Below are positions 10,244 to 19,570 of a stretch of DNA of 64,000 nucleotides, one piece after another. Below the pieces are notes generated by a model, which was given only the letters and a program-made list of their open reading frames with translations, was not told where the DNA came from and made no database searches. The position numbers were made by a program, and so were the translations under genes. The stretch is from Flavobacterium sp. NRK F7 (GTDB lineage Bacteria; Bacteroidota; Bacteroidia; Flavobacteriales; Flavobacteriaceae), in NCBI RefSeq assembly GCF_024054195.1, contig NZ_JAMXLB010000001.1, positions 3,240,737-3,304,736 of the forward strand, written 5' to 3'. Positions within the stretch are counted from its first letter, which is position 1; every line of letters begins with the position of its first letter.

Positions 10244-10600
10244 TTACAAACTATTTTTTAACTTTTTTGCATTGGTAAAACTAAAAATTGCTCCAATTAT
10301 AAAAATAAAACCTATTGTTGTTAAAAACCATGTAAGACCCTCTGTAGTAATACCGAAAACAATAAAAACCAATCCAAAACCTAAATAAATAAAGGCAGCC
10401 TTCTGATGATTCTTAGATGCAAAATTTAGATTTTCTTTATTTTTATTTATTAATAAATTAATTTGATTAACTTCATCTATACAAGAAGAAGTACAAGCAA
10501 TTCCATTCTTGACTTAAGTTAAACAATCTTCACAAATACCTTTACTACAATTTTTACAAATACCGAGTGCCTCTTTATGTGTATGGTTAAAACATTTCAT
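10244..10600 (-). pseudogene. Small zinc-finger/two-TM membrane protein gene interrupted by an in-frame TAA
   Basis: Reading from ATG 10600 gives a B-box-like Cys/His cluster (MKCFNHTHKEALGICKNC, then CEDCL). A TAA follows at 10516-10514 (codon 29), and the same frame continues with VKNGIACTSSC, a polar linker and two hydrophobic segments, ending at TAA 10246-10244. Both sides of the stop clearly belong to one protein of about 118 residues, of the B-box zinc-finger plus membrane type common in Bacteroidota. A single G-to-T change of GAA to TAA would explain the stop. It could be a nonsense mutation, a sequencing error or, less likely, readthrough. No ATG close after the stop would restart the frame. 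Confidence 0.7.
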
Positions 10601-10688
10601 ATTTTCATTTTTTATTTAGCTAATCTAAACTAAATTTTACAATTAAATAAAATATCCATTTCTTTTTAGACCAACACAATCTAAAAAA

Positions 10689-12953
10689 TTAGTTTTGAAA
10701 AACAATAGGTGCTGCCAAACAGCTATCAGGAATTGCAAAGGCATCCACAAGACCAACCGCATTTGGACGAATTTCCCAACACAATTGATTTACCATTTTT
10801 CGAATAGCTTTTGTTTTCACTGGTTCCATATACCCTTCCTCTAAATACCAAGCCTTATTTTTCTCAATTACTGAAAGCGCAAACAATTGGGCCAACTGTT
10901 TCAAAACAGCTTGTATTGCTTGATCTTGAACTTGAGAAATTTTCTCATGAAATTGCTCCAAAAGTATTCTTTCTAGATAGGCTTGAGCGACTTCAATCAT
11001 ATGATGTTGCACTACATTAAAAGCATCGTAAGGTTCTAGTCCTTCATCGATTAATCTTTTTATTCGTTTAGCGGCAGAAGCTAAAATCGTTTTTTCTCGA
11101 TATTGAAATGCCTGTAAATGAAATTCAAAATCCAATAAATGAGCAGCTTCGGTGGTTCGTGTAACAATTGGATTTTTTTCAGAGAGTGCCGTCTTTGCAT
11201 TTTCAAAAACATAATTGATTATTCCTAAAGAATTCATTTTACCAAATTCTTTTCTAAATTCTGACAATCGGTTTTTAGCCACTAACTGCATTAAAACTGT
11301 ATTATCCCCTTCAAAAGTAGTATAGATTTCAGTATCGTTTTTTAAATCATCAATTCTATTCTCCGACAAATAACCTTTCCCTCCACATGCTTCTCTACAT
11401 TCTTGTAAGATAGCCGTTGTACTCCATGTAGAATAGGCTTTTAAACCCGCGGCCAAAGCTTCAATTTCTTGCATTTCTTCTTCGTTTTTCTCTAAAAAGC
11501 GACGGGTCAAATAGTGCAATCCAAAATGAGTCGCATAAATGGTAGCCAAATGCGGAAATAATCTTCGTTGGTGCATACGATAATTTAAAATAGGAACTTC
11601 CGACCCTCCATCTGGACCAAATTGTCGTCTTTGATCAGCATATTTAATAGCAATAGTTATTCCTGACTTGGCAGCAGACAAAGCAGATCTTGGAATACCA
11701 ATACGTCCACCTACCAAAGTTCCTAACATCGTAAAAAAACGTCGATTATCACTTGGAATAGGACTTTCAAATGCTCCATTTTCATTTACAGAAGCAAAAC
11801 GATCTAACATATTTTCTTTTGGAATTATCACTTGATCAAAACGAATCGTTCCATTATCAACTCCATTTAATCCCATCTTGTGACCACAATCGCCAATGGT
11901 AACCCCTTTTACCATATTTCCAACACTGTCTCTTAAAGGCACAATAAAAGCATTTACACCATAATCATGATCATCAATTATCAATTTAGCAAATACCGTA
12001 GCCATTTGACCATGTAAAGCTGCATTACCTATATATTCCTTCTGAGCCTTCGGATGTGGTGTATGAATACTAAAAGTTTTGTCTTTATGATTATATGTTG
12101 CAGTCGTTTCTAATCCTTTCACATTGGAGCCGTGATGTGTTTCTGTCATCGCAAAACAACCTGGTAAAGTCAAGTCTCCAATATTTTTTAAATATTTTTC
12201 ATAATGCTTTTTGGTTCCTAAAGAATAGACACTCATACCCCACAATCCAAATTGAACTCCAAATTTAATAACCAAACTTAAATCGTGATAACTTAAGGTT
12301 TCCATAATCGCAAAATAGGCTTCAATGTCATTTCCACCTCCATATTCTTTAGGATAGGCTTTATTTCCGAAATTTTCTTTAGCCAAAATTTTACACCAAT
12401 CGTAAACTTTATTTCGGTATGCAGTAATATCTTGTCCATATTCATAAGCAAATTCAGGTCTTGAAATTACAGTTTTTACCTTGTTGATAATACCTACTTG
12501 ATTTCCATCAAGAACAGTAGTAAGTTTAGTTACATCAAACTGTGAAAGGGTATTATTTTTAGAAGTAAAAGTATCTACTGTTGTTTTAAATGTACTAATT
12601 ACTTCTTCACTTAAATAGCCTAAATCATTCTCAATCTTTAAAAAATAAGGTTTTAACGAAACAATTTGTGCTTCATTATTGGAAAGCATTTTGGCAACAT
12701 CAAAACTAGATGCTATAGATGGATTTTTTAAAATACTTTTTCGAATTTTTTCATTCCAATTAGAAATAGTTTCACGAGAAGGTGGATTGGATCGATCTAT
12801 ATTCGATAAAAGATACTCTTTTTCTTCTTGGTTTAACCAATCTTGATTTTTAATAAAAGAAGCAAGGGTTTGAAACTCTTTTATAGTTAGAAGATCATCG
12901 GACCAAACCAAATAAAAAAGAGGTATAAAAGCTTGTAATTTTGGACTAACCAT
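10689..12953 (-). CDS. Acyl-CoA dehydrogenase/oxidase family protein with N-terminal helical extension
   Basis: Flavoenzyme of fatty-acid beta-oxidation, oxidising acyl-CoA to enoyl-CoA. The 754 residues are much longer than the usual 380-residue ACAD and closer to acyl-CoA oxidase length. The central part has CFAMTETHHGSNV (flavin/substrate loop) and REACGGKGYLSENRI. FEGDNTVLMQ holds the expected catalytic Glu and is the acyl-CoA oxidase variant. The C-terminal ~200 residues form a second helical domain, as in oxidases. The first ~75 residues (FIPLFYLVWSDDLLTIKEF) look like a TerB-like helical bundle. Whether oxygen or ETF is the acceptor cannot be read from sequence. Confidence 0.87.
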   Translation of the reverse strand: MVSPKLQAFIPLFYLVWSDDLLTIKEFQTLASFIKNQDWLNQEEKEYLLSNIDRSNPPSRETISNWNEKIRKSILKNPSIASSFDVAKMLSNNEAQIVSLKPYFLKIENDLGYLSEEVISTFKTTVDTFTSKNNTLSQFDVTKLTTVLDGNQVGIINKVKTVISRPEFAYEYGQDITAYRNKVYDWCKILAKENFGNKAYPKEYGGGNDIEAYFAIMETLSYHDLSLVIKFGVQFGLWGMSVYSLGTKKHYEKYLKNIGDLTLPGCFAMTETHHGSNVKGLETTATYNHKDKTFSIHTPHPKAQKEYIGNAALHGQMATVFAKLIIDDHDYGVNAFIVPLRDSVGNMVKGVTIGDCGHKMGLNGVDNGTIRFDQVIIPKENMLDRFASVNENGAFESPIPSDNRRFFTMLGTLVGGRIGIPRSALSAAKSGITIAIKYADQRRQFGPDGGSEVPILNYRMHQRRLFPHLATIYATHFGLHYLTRRFLEKNEEEMQEIEALAAGLKAYSTWSTTAILQECREACGGKGYLSENRIDDLKNDTEIYTTFEGDNTVLMQLVAKNRLSEFRKEFGKMNSLGIINYVFENAKTALSEKNPIVTRTTEAAHLLDFEFHLQAFQYREKTILASAAKRIKRLIDEGLEPYDAFNVVQHHMIEVAQAYLERILLEQFHEKISQVQDQAIQAVLKQLAQLFALSVIEKNKAWYLEEGYMEPVKTKAIRKMVNQLCWEIRPNAVGLVDAFAIPDSCLAAPIVFQN

Positions 12954-13106
12954 ATCTAAAAAAATTAGAAATTATATGTTACATCTTGTAAATCTCTAAT
13001 TTACTAAAAATACAGGCTTTCCCATTTTAATTTTTTATAATATATTGTTAAAAACGAAGCAAGAAAGTTACTAGTAGTTTGCTTTTACAATGCAATGGTA
13101 TTACAA

Positions 13107-13832
13107 TTAGTAATCAAAGTTATCATACTCTCGAACCATATCTTCCGGACAGTGATTCACTACCAAATTAAAATGAGTTACTTTATCCATTGGAATAACA
13201 TATCTTTCTTCAACAATAGTATCATGACTATATTTCAATTGATATACATCTTTAGTAGCACTAGGTTGAATTGAAAAATCAAAGGAAATAACTGTGTTGT
13301 TTTCCGACAAAGTATGTAAAGTCGCATTAAATGTAGTGTCATTTGAAGTGATTACCTGATGTAGCAATGCTACTTCAGGTTCTAACTGATGGAAGAAATA
13401 CAGGGCTTCGTCTGTAATTACAAAGCTTTCTGTATTTCCATTACAAGGTCGATAAATTAAAAATTCACCATTTAATTTTTCAATCGTTATCCATTTTCTT
13501 GGAAAATTAGAAATCTTTTGCTTTTGCAAAGGGTACTTTTTAGTAATCAGATTTAGAACATCAGAAAAGTCCTCTTGTTGAAGATTCGGATTCCAATCTA
13601 AATAACTTTGATAAAACTGCGAAGTTCTCGTAGTATCTATGAACAGTTGTTGTTTAGACAAATCCAATCTTTTAGGATCGTTCTTTTCTAAAACAGTATC
13701 TATTTCTTCGTAATTCTCATTACCATTAGAGTACTTTTCGTTAGTTACATAATGCCTTGAATTTTCTTTACAAGCCAATAGAACAAGTAACCCCAAAAGG
13801 ATTATATTTTTTAAAAATTTACACGTAATCAT
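13107..13832 (-). CDS. Predicted lipoprotein of unknown function
   Basis: 241 residues. The signal peptide ends in a lipobox (LVLLAC, Cys about residue 21), so the protein should be lipid-anchored in the envelope. The mature part is acidic at first, then probably beta-rich (KWITIEKLNGEFLIYRPCNG). No family was recognised. It stands between the ACAD gene and moxR without clear operon coupling to either (102 nt from the moxR stop). No unusual composition. Confidence 0.7.
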   Translation of the reverse strand: MITCKFLKNIILLGLLVLLACKENSRHYVTNEKYSNGNENYEEIDTVLEKNDPKRLDLSKQQLFIDTTRTSQFYQSYLDWNPNLQQEDFSDVLNLITKKYPLQKQKISNFPRKWITIEKLNGEFLIYRPCNGNTESFVITDEALYFFHQLEPEVALLHQVITSNDTTFNATLHTLSENNTVISFDFSIQPSATKDVYQLKYSHDTIVEERYVIPMDKVTHFNLVVNHCPEDMVREYDNFDY

Positions 13833-13934
13833 GGAATCAATTACATTTCAAGAGTAATATAAAATTAGTAACAGGTAAATAGTAGGTGAAGTTCAGAAAC
13901 TTTAAACAATTTTCTATTTTTTTATACAAATCAA

Positions 13935-14888
13935 TTAAAACAGCTTTTTAATTATTTCCTCGTCTGAAATTCCTTCTGCATCTGCTTTATAATTTTTAAC
14001 AATACGATGACGCAAAATACCAGTTGCAACAGCTTGAACATCTTCTATATCGGGAGAGAATTTGCCTTTTAAAGCGGCTTGGGTCTTAGCTGCTAGAATT
14101 AAATTTTGTGAAGCTCTTGGCCCGGCACCCCAATCAATATAGGTTTTTACAAAATCATTAGTTAATGGATTATCAGGTCTCGTTTTGCTTACCAAAGTAA
14201 CTGCATATTCAATTACATTATCAGGAACGGGTATCTTACGTATTACATTTTGAAAATCAATAATCTCTTTTGCTGTAAATAGTGGATTTACTTCAGGTTT
14301 AAAATCAGTTGTAGTTGCTTTAACCACGTTTACTTCTTCTTCGAAAGTAGGATATTCCAATTTAATTGCAAACATGAAACGGTCTAACTGAGCTTCTGGC
14401 AAAGGATACGTTCCTTCTTGTTCAATAGGGTTTTGAGTTGCTAAGACAAAATAAGGCAAATCTAATTTATAATTATGTCCTGCAACAGTAACCGCTCTTT
14501 CCTGCATAGCTTCTAATAGAGCAGCTTGTGTTTTAGGTGGTGTACGATTAATTTCATCTGCCAAAATAATATTTGAAAAAACAGGTCCTTTTATAAATTT
14601 AAACTGACGGTTTTCATCTAAAATTTCACTTCCTAATATATCCGAAGGCATTAAATCGGGTGTAAACTGAATGCGTTTAAAATCTAATCCTAATGCTTTT
14701 GAAATCGTATTAACCATTAAAGTTTTAGCAAGACCTGGCACACCAATTAACAAAGCATGACCTCCAGCAAAAATGCTTAATACAATTTGGTTTATGACTT
14801 CATCTTGTCCAACTATAACTTTTGCAATTTCTTGTTTTAACGCTTTTTGTTTTTCTACCAGTTGTTGAATGGTTGCTACATCTGACAT
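13935..14888 (-). CDS. MoxR-family AAA+ ATPase
   Basis: 317-residue AAA+ chaperone-like ATPase of the MoxR/RavA class. Walker A is GVPGLAKT at 49-56. Walker B is ILADEINRTPPKTQAALLEAM with D110-E111. The sensor segment FVLATQNPIEQEGTYPLPEA is the MoxR signature. In many Bacteroidota it precedes a DUF58 protein and von Willebrand factor A proteins of the BatABD type, but here the next gene downstream is a lipoprotein, so its usual partners are not in this window. The client is unknown. Confidence 0.92.
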   Translation of the reverse strand: MSDVATIQQLVEKQKALKQEIAKVIVGQDEVINQIVLSIFAGGHALLIGVPGLAKTLMVNTISKALGLDFKRIQFTPDLMPSDILGSEILDENRQFKFIKGPVFSNIILADEINRTPPKTQAALLEAMQERAVTVAGHNYKLDLPYFVLATQNPIEQEGTYPLPEAQLDRFMFAIKLEYPTFEEEVNVVKATTTDFKPEVNPLFTAKEIIDFQNVIRKIPVPDNVIEYAVTLVSKTRPDNPLTNDFVKTYIDWGAGPRASQNLILAAKTQAALKGKFSPDIEDVQAVATGILRHRIVKNYKADAEGISDEEIIKKLF

Positions 14889-14984
14889 ATATGGAATACG
14901 AATTTAAATGTTATCTTATGGGTTACTAATGTAAGAAAAAATACTTATAAATATAAAAGACTTTTACAGTTTAGCTTAAATACG

Positions 14985-15038
14985 ATAAAAGCGAATAGCA
15001 GGAAACACCAATGATTTACCTTTACTATTCGCTTTTAT
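14985..15038 (-). terminator. Hairpin terminator of the foldase operon
   Basis: A 14-bp perfect stem (ATAAAAGCGAATAG / CTATTCGCTTTTAT) encloses a 26-nt loop that can extend the stem with one bulge. It begins 18 nt after the SurA-like stop. The T tract is short. Confidence 0.6.
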
Positions 15039-15055
15039 TAAAATATAGGATACTT

Positions 15056-16414
15056 TTATTTCTTTAACCAGTTATTTGTAAACTCACATTGCTTGTAATC
15101 TTGGCTAATTTTTATATAGGTCTCAGCAATTTTTTCTTCTGTCCATTTTCCAATGGTTTTAATTTGTTTGTCACGTAAAGCCAATTCTTTAATTTTAAGA
15201 TAATCTTGAGCGAAATCAGCTTTATGTTCTTCTGTTCTATTATTTACTGTAATGATTTTATAGAACTTACCTGCTCCTTGTTGGTTATCTGACAAAATAG
15301 GTTGTGAAATTTCTCCATCTTTTAATGATGAAATTTGGCTGTATAAAGCTGGGTCCATTTTGGTTAATTCGAAACGAGGTTCTAATGTTCTTGGATTCAA
15401 AAGAACACCTCCATTGTTTCTAGTTTCTTTTTCATCAGAAGATGATTTTGCCGCATCTGAAAAAGAAATTTCATTGTTCATAATTTTTGAACGAATCAAT
15501 TCAATTTTTTCTTTCGCTTCTTTTAAAGCTTCATTAGTATATTTTGGCGCAATTAAAATATGTCTCAATTCTACTTCTTGTCCTTTAATTTTTTCAACCA
15601 TAATTATATGATATCCAAATTCAGTTTCAAAAGGTTCCGAAATTTCTCCTTCATCTAAAGAGAAAGCCACATCTTTAAACTCTTTAACAAAAGGAGTTTT
15701 ACGGTTCATTTTATAAAAACCCCCATTTGAACTTGATCCTGGATCTTCAGAAAACAGAACGGCTTTACTAAAAAAACTAGAACCATCAATCACCTCTTGA
15801 CGAATTTGTCTTAATTTTTCGACAACTTTTTGTTTCTCTTCTTCCGAAACAATTGGCTTTACAACAATTTGAGCTACTTCTACTTCAGCTCCAAAGGTTG
15901 GAATTTCATCTTGAGGTATTTCTTTGAAGAAGTTTCGCACTTCTTCAGGAGTAATTTCTACATCATCAATAATTTTTTTCTGCATTTGTTCGGTTAGCTT
16001 ATTATTTTTGATAATATCAAAAAAATAAGATCTAAAATCATCTACGTTTTTCTTGCGATAAAAAGCAATAACTTTATCTAATGAACCAACCTGTTCTACC
16101 ATAGCATCGATTTGTTGATCCATAAAACTATTTACTTCTGCATCAGTTACAATAATACTATCTTGAATCGCTTGATGCGCATATAATTTATCTTCCAATT
16201 GTTTTCCAAACAATTCACAACGTGTAATTTGATTGGTATCTACTCCTCTAGCTTTTAATTGTATGTATTCTAAATCGATATCAGAATCTAAAATTACAAA
16301 ATCTCCTACCACACCCACAACTCCATCGACTTTTTCTTTTGGTGCTTGTGCAAAAACACTAGTCATTGCCATTAAAAAAAGTGCTAATGGTGTATTTTTA
16401 GTTATAAACTTCAT
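15056..16414 (-). CDS. SurA-like periplasmic peptidylprolyl isomerase
   Basis: Periplasmic chaperone/foldase, probably for outer-membrane proteins. 452 residues from ATG 16414, which starts a signal peptide (MKFITKNTPLALFLMAMTS, cleaved after FAQA); a TTG eight codons earlier is less likely. A SurA-N-like region (about 25-165) is followed by two parvulin domains: one with QIVVKPIV, FSEDPGSSSNGGFYKM and FGYHIIMVEK, and a second with LRHILIAPKY and SSDEKETRNNGG. The start overlaps the preceding gene by 17 nt, so the two are translationally coupled. It is the last gene of a three-gene operon. SurA is the closest analogue; no orthology was tested. Confidence 0.88.
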   Translation of the reverse strand: MKFITKNTPLALFLMAMTSVFAQAPKEKVDGVVGVVGDFVILDSDIDLEYIQLKARGVDTNQITRCELFGKQLEDKLYAHQAIQDSIIVTDAEVNSFMDQQIDAMVEQVGSLDKVIAFYRKKNVDDFRSYFFDIIKNNKLTEQMQKKIIDDVEITPEEVRNFFKEIPQDEIPTFGAEVEVAQIVVKPIVSEEEKQKVVEKLRQIRQEVIDGSSFFSKAVLFSEDPGSSSNGGFYKMNRKTPFVKEFKDVAFSLDEGEISEPFETEFGYHIIMVEKIKGQEVELRHILIAPKYTNEALKEAKEKIELIRSKIMNNEISFSDAAKSSSDEKETRNNGGVLLNPRTLEPRFELTKMDPALYSQISSLKDGEISQPILSDNQQGAGKFYKIITVNNRTEEHKADFAQDYLKIKELALRDKQIKTIGKWTEEKIAETYIKISQDYKQCEFTNNWLKK

Positions 16415-17249
16415 ATTTTTTATTTTTAATCGCATCATTTGTAATATCCTTTTCTATTGTCTTTATTAATTCTAATTTTCTATTATTTATAATTACTTGT
16501 TTTATTGTAGGTTTTAAAAATTGTAAAGGTGTAGGGCTATCTTTCGGTAAAACTTTATTAACTTTTACTAACCAAACGGTTGTAGAATCTGGATACTGGT
16601 AATTAATTCCGTCTTCTAAATATTTTCCTTTATTCTCTAAATTTATAAATGGCAATTTTTGAAAAACTTGATTAACATCCACCCAAATGGAATCATTAAA
16701 AGCATAACTTTTAAATTGTATCGATAAATCCTCCAAGTATTTAATATCTTTTTTGGCAAAGGAAGTAAACTTTGCTCTAATATTATCAAACTTTGGATTT
16801 TCTTTAACTAAATTAATATAACGCAACTTAACTAATTCAGTAGGGTTTTTAAAAAACTGCTTGTTTTTTTCATAATATTCTTTTATTTCGACATCTGTAA
16901 CGACTGTGTCAATTTTTTTAAAAACCAATTGCTCCACATATCCTTTCGTATACAAATCAATTTTATATTGATTTATTAAGGCTTCGTATTCATTTATCTT
17001 TTCTTTAGAAAGATTTATTTCTGCTCCATTAAACAGCAGTTTTTGTGTTGCCCATCGATCCAAATAACTTTTAACAATAGCGACACTATCTTGCTTAGAA
17101 GTCCCTTTGGGAACTAAATTTTGAATATCTTTTTTATACAAATAATCATCACCTACTCTTGCGACAGCCATTGGTTCTTTTGGCTTTCGAAAGTATTCAC
17201 AAGAAGTAGTAGTTAAAAGAACAACTATGATTACTCGAAAAAACTTCAT
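16398..17249 (-). CDS. Lipoprotein related to SurA/PpiD N-terminal chaperone regions
   Basis: 283 residues. The signal peptide ends in a lipobox-like TTTSC, so the protein is probably membrane-anchored. The next segment (AVARVGDDYLYKKDIQNLVP) has the form of the SurA/PpiD N-terminal chaperone arm, but no parvulin signature (G-F-G-Y-H) is visible, so it may act without isomerase activity. The ATG overlaps the stop of the PpiD-like gene (TAATG), and its own end overlaps the SurA-like gene by 17 nt. This tight packing suggests one folding machine made in fixed ratio. Confidence 0.75.
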   Translation of the reverse strand: MKFFRVIIVVLLTTTSCEYFRKPKEPMAVARVGDDYLYKKDIQNLVPKGTSKQDSVAIVKSYLDRWATQKLLFNGAEINLSKEKINEYEALINQYKIDLYTKGYVEQLVFKKIDTVVTDVEIKEYYEKNKQFFKNPTELVKLRYINLVKENPKFDNIRAKFTSFAKKDIKYLEDLSIQFKSYAFNDSIWVDVNQVFQKLPFINLENKGKYLEDGINYQYPDSTTVWLVKVNKVLPKDSPTPLQFLKPTIKQVIINNRKLELIKTIEKDITNDAIKNKKYEVYN

Positions 17250-19213
17250 TACTTTTTAAGTTGATTTTTAATTTTTGCAAAGACCGTTTCATCAACTTTT
17301 ACATTGAATTCCATTTTCAACTCACTTACCCAGTTGCTTTCAAGATACTGTTGGTAATCGTTAATTAACTTTCCTTTACATTCTGACAACGCTTTAGGCT
17401 CTGCTGATTTAACTTCTTTAACTAAAGCTGTAAAATAATACTCTCCTTTAGAAACTATTGGAGTTACACCTTTCTTTTCAATTTTAAACTCTGGTAAAAC
17501 ATCAAAATCCTCTTCAAAAACTCCAGATTTAACCATGATATTGACTTGGCCTTCTTTATTCAATTTCTCTTTAATGTATTCTATTGATTTGCCACTTTTA
17601 AGGTAACTTTGTGCTTTTTTGATTATTTTGGCATCAGTAGATGATAATAAATCCACATCCACTCTTTTTTTCCACATATAATCCTTTTTGTGATTTTGAT
17701 AAAAACCTTCTAGACCAACGGTATCCGTTTTGGCTTTAATCCATATTTCCTTTTCCATTAAATCAAACAGTAACAATCCGTCTCTGTACTCGTCCATTAC
17801 ATATTTAAACTCTGGAAATTCATTTTCTAAATTAGCATCATAATAAGCAATTAATTTATCATCTAGCCAATTTTCTAAAAGTTGATCCACTAATTTTGAA
17901 GTTGGTTTAACTTTTACAGCCCCTTTTTGTTGAGAAACTAAATAGTTTAAAAACTCTTTCGTAGCAATTTTCGAATCATTATTAATAGTAACAAGGGTTT
18001 CATCAACCTCATTAGCTTTTTCAGGAATGCTCCAAGATTGTGTATAAAAGTCATCTGTAATCCAAGATTTAATTTTAGAAACCATTTTATCATCCACCTT
18101 TATAGGGTATTTTGCTCTTGCTTTTTTAGCCAATGAATTGGTTATAATTAAAGAACGTTCATCTCTACGTATTTTATTTTCCAAATCATAACGCATCTCA
18201 TCAAGAGATTGTACCGGATGTTTTTCAATTAATTTTATTATATGCCATCCAAATTTAGATTCAAAAGGAGTTGAAATTTGATTTTTATCTTTTAAAGAAA
18301 AAGCAACATCTTCAAATTCTTGAGAAGTTAATTGACCTGAACCAAAACGTTGTAAGACACCACCATTTACAGCACTAGATTTATCTTCTGAAAATTGTTT
18401 TGCTAAAGTCTCAAAATTTTCTCCTTGTTGAATTTTTTGATAAATATCTGTAATCGTTTGCTTCGCTTTTTGTTCCTCTGCAGTTGTTTTATTATTAGGT
18501 TTTAAAATCATGATATGAGCAACAGTTATCTCACCTCTATTTTCCCTTTTATCAGTAACTTTTATAATATGGTAACCAAATCGAGTGCGGAAAGGTTTAG
18601 AAATAGATCCTACTGGTATTGAAAAAGCAGCATTTTCAAAAGGATACACCATTTTAAAAGCTGTAAAATAGCCTAAATCTCCTTTATTCTCTTTTGCTGA
18701 CGGATCTTCAGAATATTTAGCAGCAATTGCATCAAAACCTTCTGAACCTTCTGCTCTAGCTTTTAAATTCATAATAGCATTATAGGCTTTTAAAGTATCT
18801 TGTGGTGTTGCACTTTCATCTACTAAAACTAAAATATGAGAAGCTCTCACCTCATTTTTAATTCTTTGATACGCTTCTTCAATAAGACCATTTGTCACTT
18901 TAGAATCATTCAAATAGTTTTTTGCTAACTGCGTTCTGTAAGAATTTAATTCATTTATATATTTACTATCATTTTGCAACCCTAATTTGTTTGCTTTTTG
19001 CACCTTTAATTTATATCCTAAAAAAAGGTCTAAATACTTGTCCAAATCTTTTTGAGAATCATCTTTTACTAAGTCTAAGTTTTTGTTATATACTCGAACA
19101 AACTCATCGGTGTAAAAAGGCTGGTCATCTATTGTAAATAATACCTCTTTTTCTTGAGCATACAAAAAGAAAGAAGAATAAAAGCAAATTAAAATAAATG
19201 CAATGTTTCTCAT
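17249..19213 (-). CDS. PpiD/SurA-like periplasmic peptidylprolyl isomerase
   Basis: 654 residues from ATG 19213; the longer TTG start at 19261 spoils the signal peptide. The export signal is MRNIAFILICFYSSFFLYAQ. Two parvulin domains follow: RASHILVLVD to FGYHIIKVTDK, and VAHIMILKP to FGWHIIKLIEK. A C-terminal region of about 300 residues has no family I can name. It is the first gene of the operon, with a good promoter 32 nt upstream. Role: periplasmic folding of envelope proteins, by family knowledge. Confidence 0.88.
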   Translation of the reverse strand: MRNIAFILICFYSSFFLYAQEKEVLFTIDDQPFYTDEFVRVYNKNLDLVKDDSQKDLDKYLDLFLGYKLKVQKANKLGLQNDSKYINELNSYRTQLAKNYLNDSKVTNGLIEEAYQRIKNEVRASHILVLVDESATPQDTLKAYNAIMNLKARAEGSEGFDAIAAKYSEDPSAKENKGDLGYFTAFKMVYPFENAAFSIPVGSISKPFRTRFGYHIIKVTDKRENRGEITVAHIMILKPNNKTTAEEQKAKQTITDIYQKIQQGENFETLAKQFSEDKSSAVNGGVLQRFGSGQLTSQEFEDVAFSLKDKNQISTPFESKFGWHIIKLIEKHPVQSLDEMRYDLENKIRRDERSLIITNSLAKKARAKYPIKVDDKMVSKIKSWITDDFYTQSWSIPEKANEVDETLVTINNDSKIATKEFLNYLVSQQKGAVKVKPTSKLVDQLLENWLDDKLIAYYDANLENEFPEFKYVMDEYRDGLLLFDLMEKEIWIKAKTDTVGLEGFYQNHKKDYMWKKRVDVDLLSSTDAKIIKKAQSYLKSGKSIEYIKEKLNKEGQVNIMVKSGVFEEDFDVLPEFKIEKKGVTPIVSKGEYYFTALVKEVKSAEPKALSECKGKLINDYQQYLESNWVSELKMEFNVKVDETVFAKIKNQLKK

Positions 19214-19244
19214 ATGATTTTTATGATTTTTTATTTCTAACCCA

Positions 19245-19277
19245 CAAAAATAATAATTCAAACGTATAAACCAACAA
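19245..19277 (-). promoter_or_regulatory. Promoter of the three-gene foldase operon
   Basis: On the minus strand TTG (19274-19272), 19 nt, then TATTTTTG (19252-19245), matching the Bacteroidota TTG-N19-TAnnTTTG arrangement, 31 nt before ATG 19213. A second overlapping box, TACGTTTG (19266-19259), is also an exact match. Confidence 0.6.
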
Positions 19278-19519
19278 TATGCATAGCTATTAACAAAAAA
19301 TTATAAACAAAAAAAAGACCCTGTTTTTAATGCATTCATAAACAACTTACTACATCTTATTTTATACTTATATCAATGAATTTGCAGGATTTAATAATTA
19401 TAATTTAGATTCAACTATTCCTTACTATATAACTACAAAAAGAAGAAAAAAGTACATTAATTCCATAAATTAATGCCATTAACGAACCAATTATTGCTAT
19501 TTAAGATATAAAAGCAAAA
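19278..19519. other. AT-rich divergent intergenic region
   Basis: Between the foldase operon promoter and the prfC promoter. No ORF or stable hairpin was recognised; it presumably holds only upstream control sequence for the two divergent promoters. Confidence 0.4.
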
Positions 19520-19553
19520 TTGCAAAAGGTTAATACAAAAGATTATATATTTG
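19520..19553 (+). promoter_or_regulatory. Promoter of prfC
   Basis: TTG at 19520-19522 and TATATTTG at 19546-19553, 23 nt apart, ending 17 nt before the prfC ATG. It matches the TAnnTTTG consensus; the spacing is at the long end, and the implied leader is very short. Confidence 0.5.
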
Positions 19554-19570
19554 CAAAAATTTTTTAAAGA

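Noticed and set aside
14985..15038. Riboswitch between moxR and the foldase operon
   Set aside because: The structure is one long hairpin downstream of the SurA-like stop; it is best read as a terminator.
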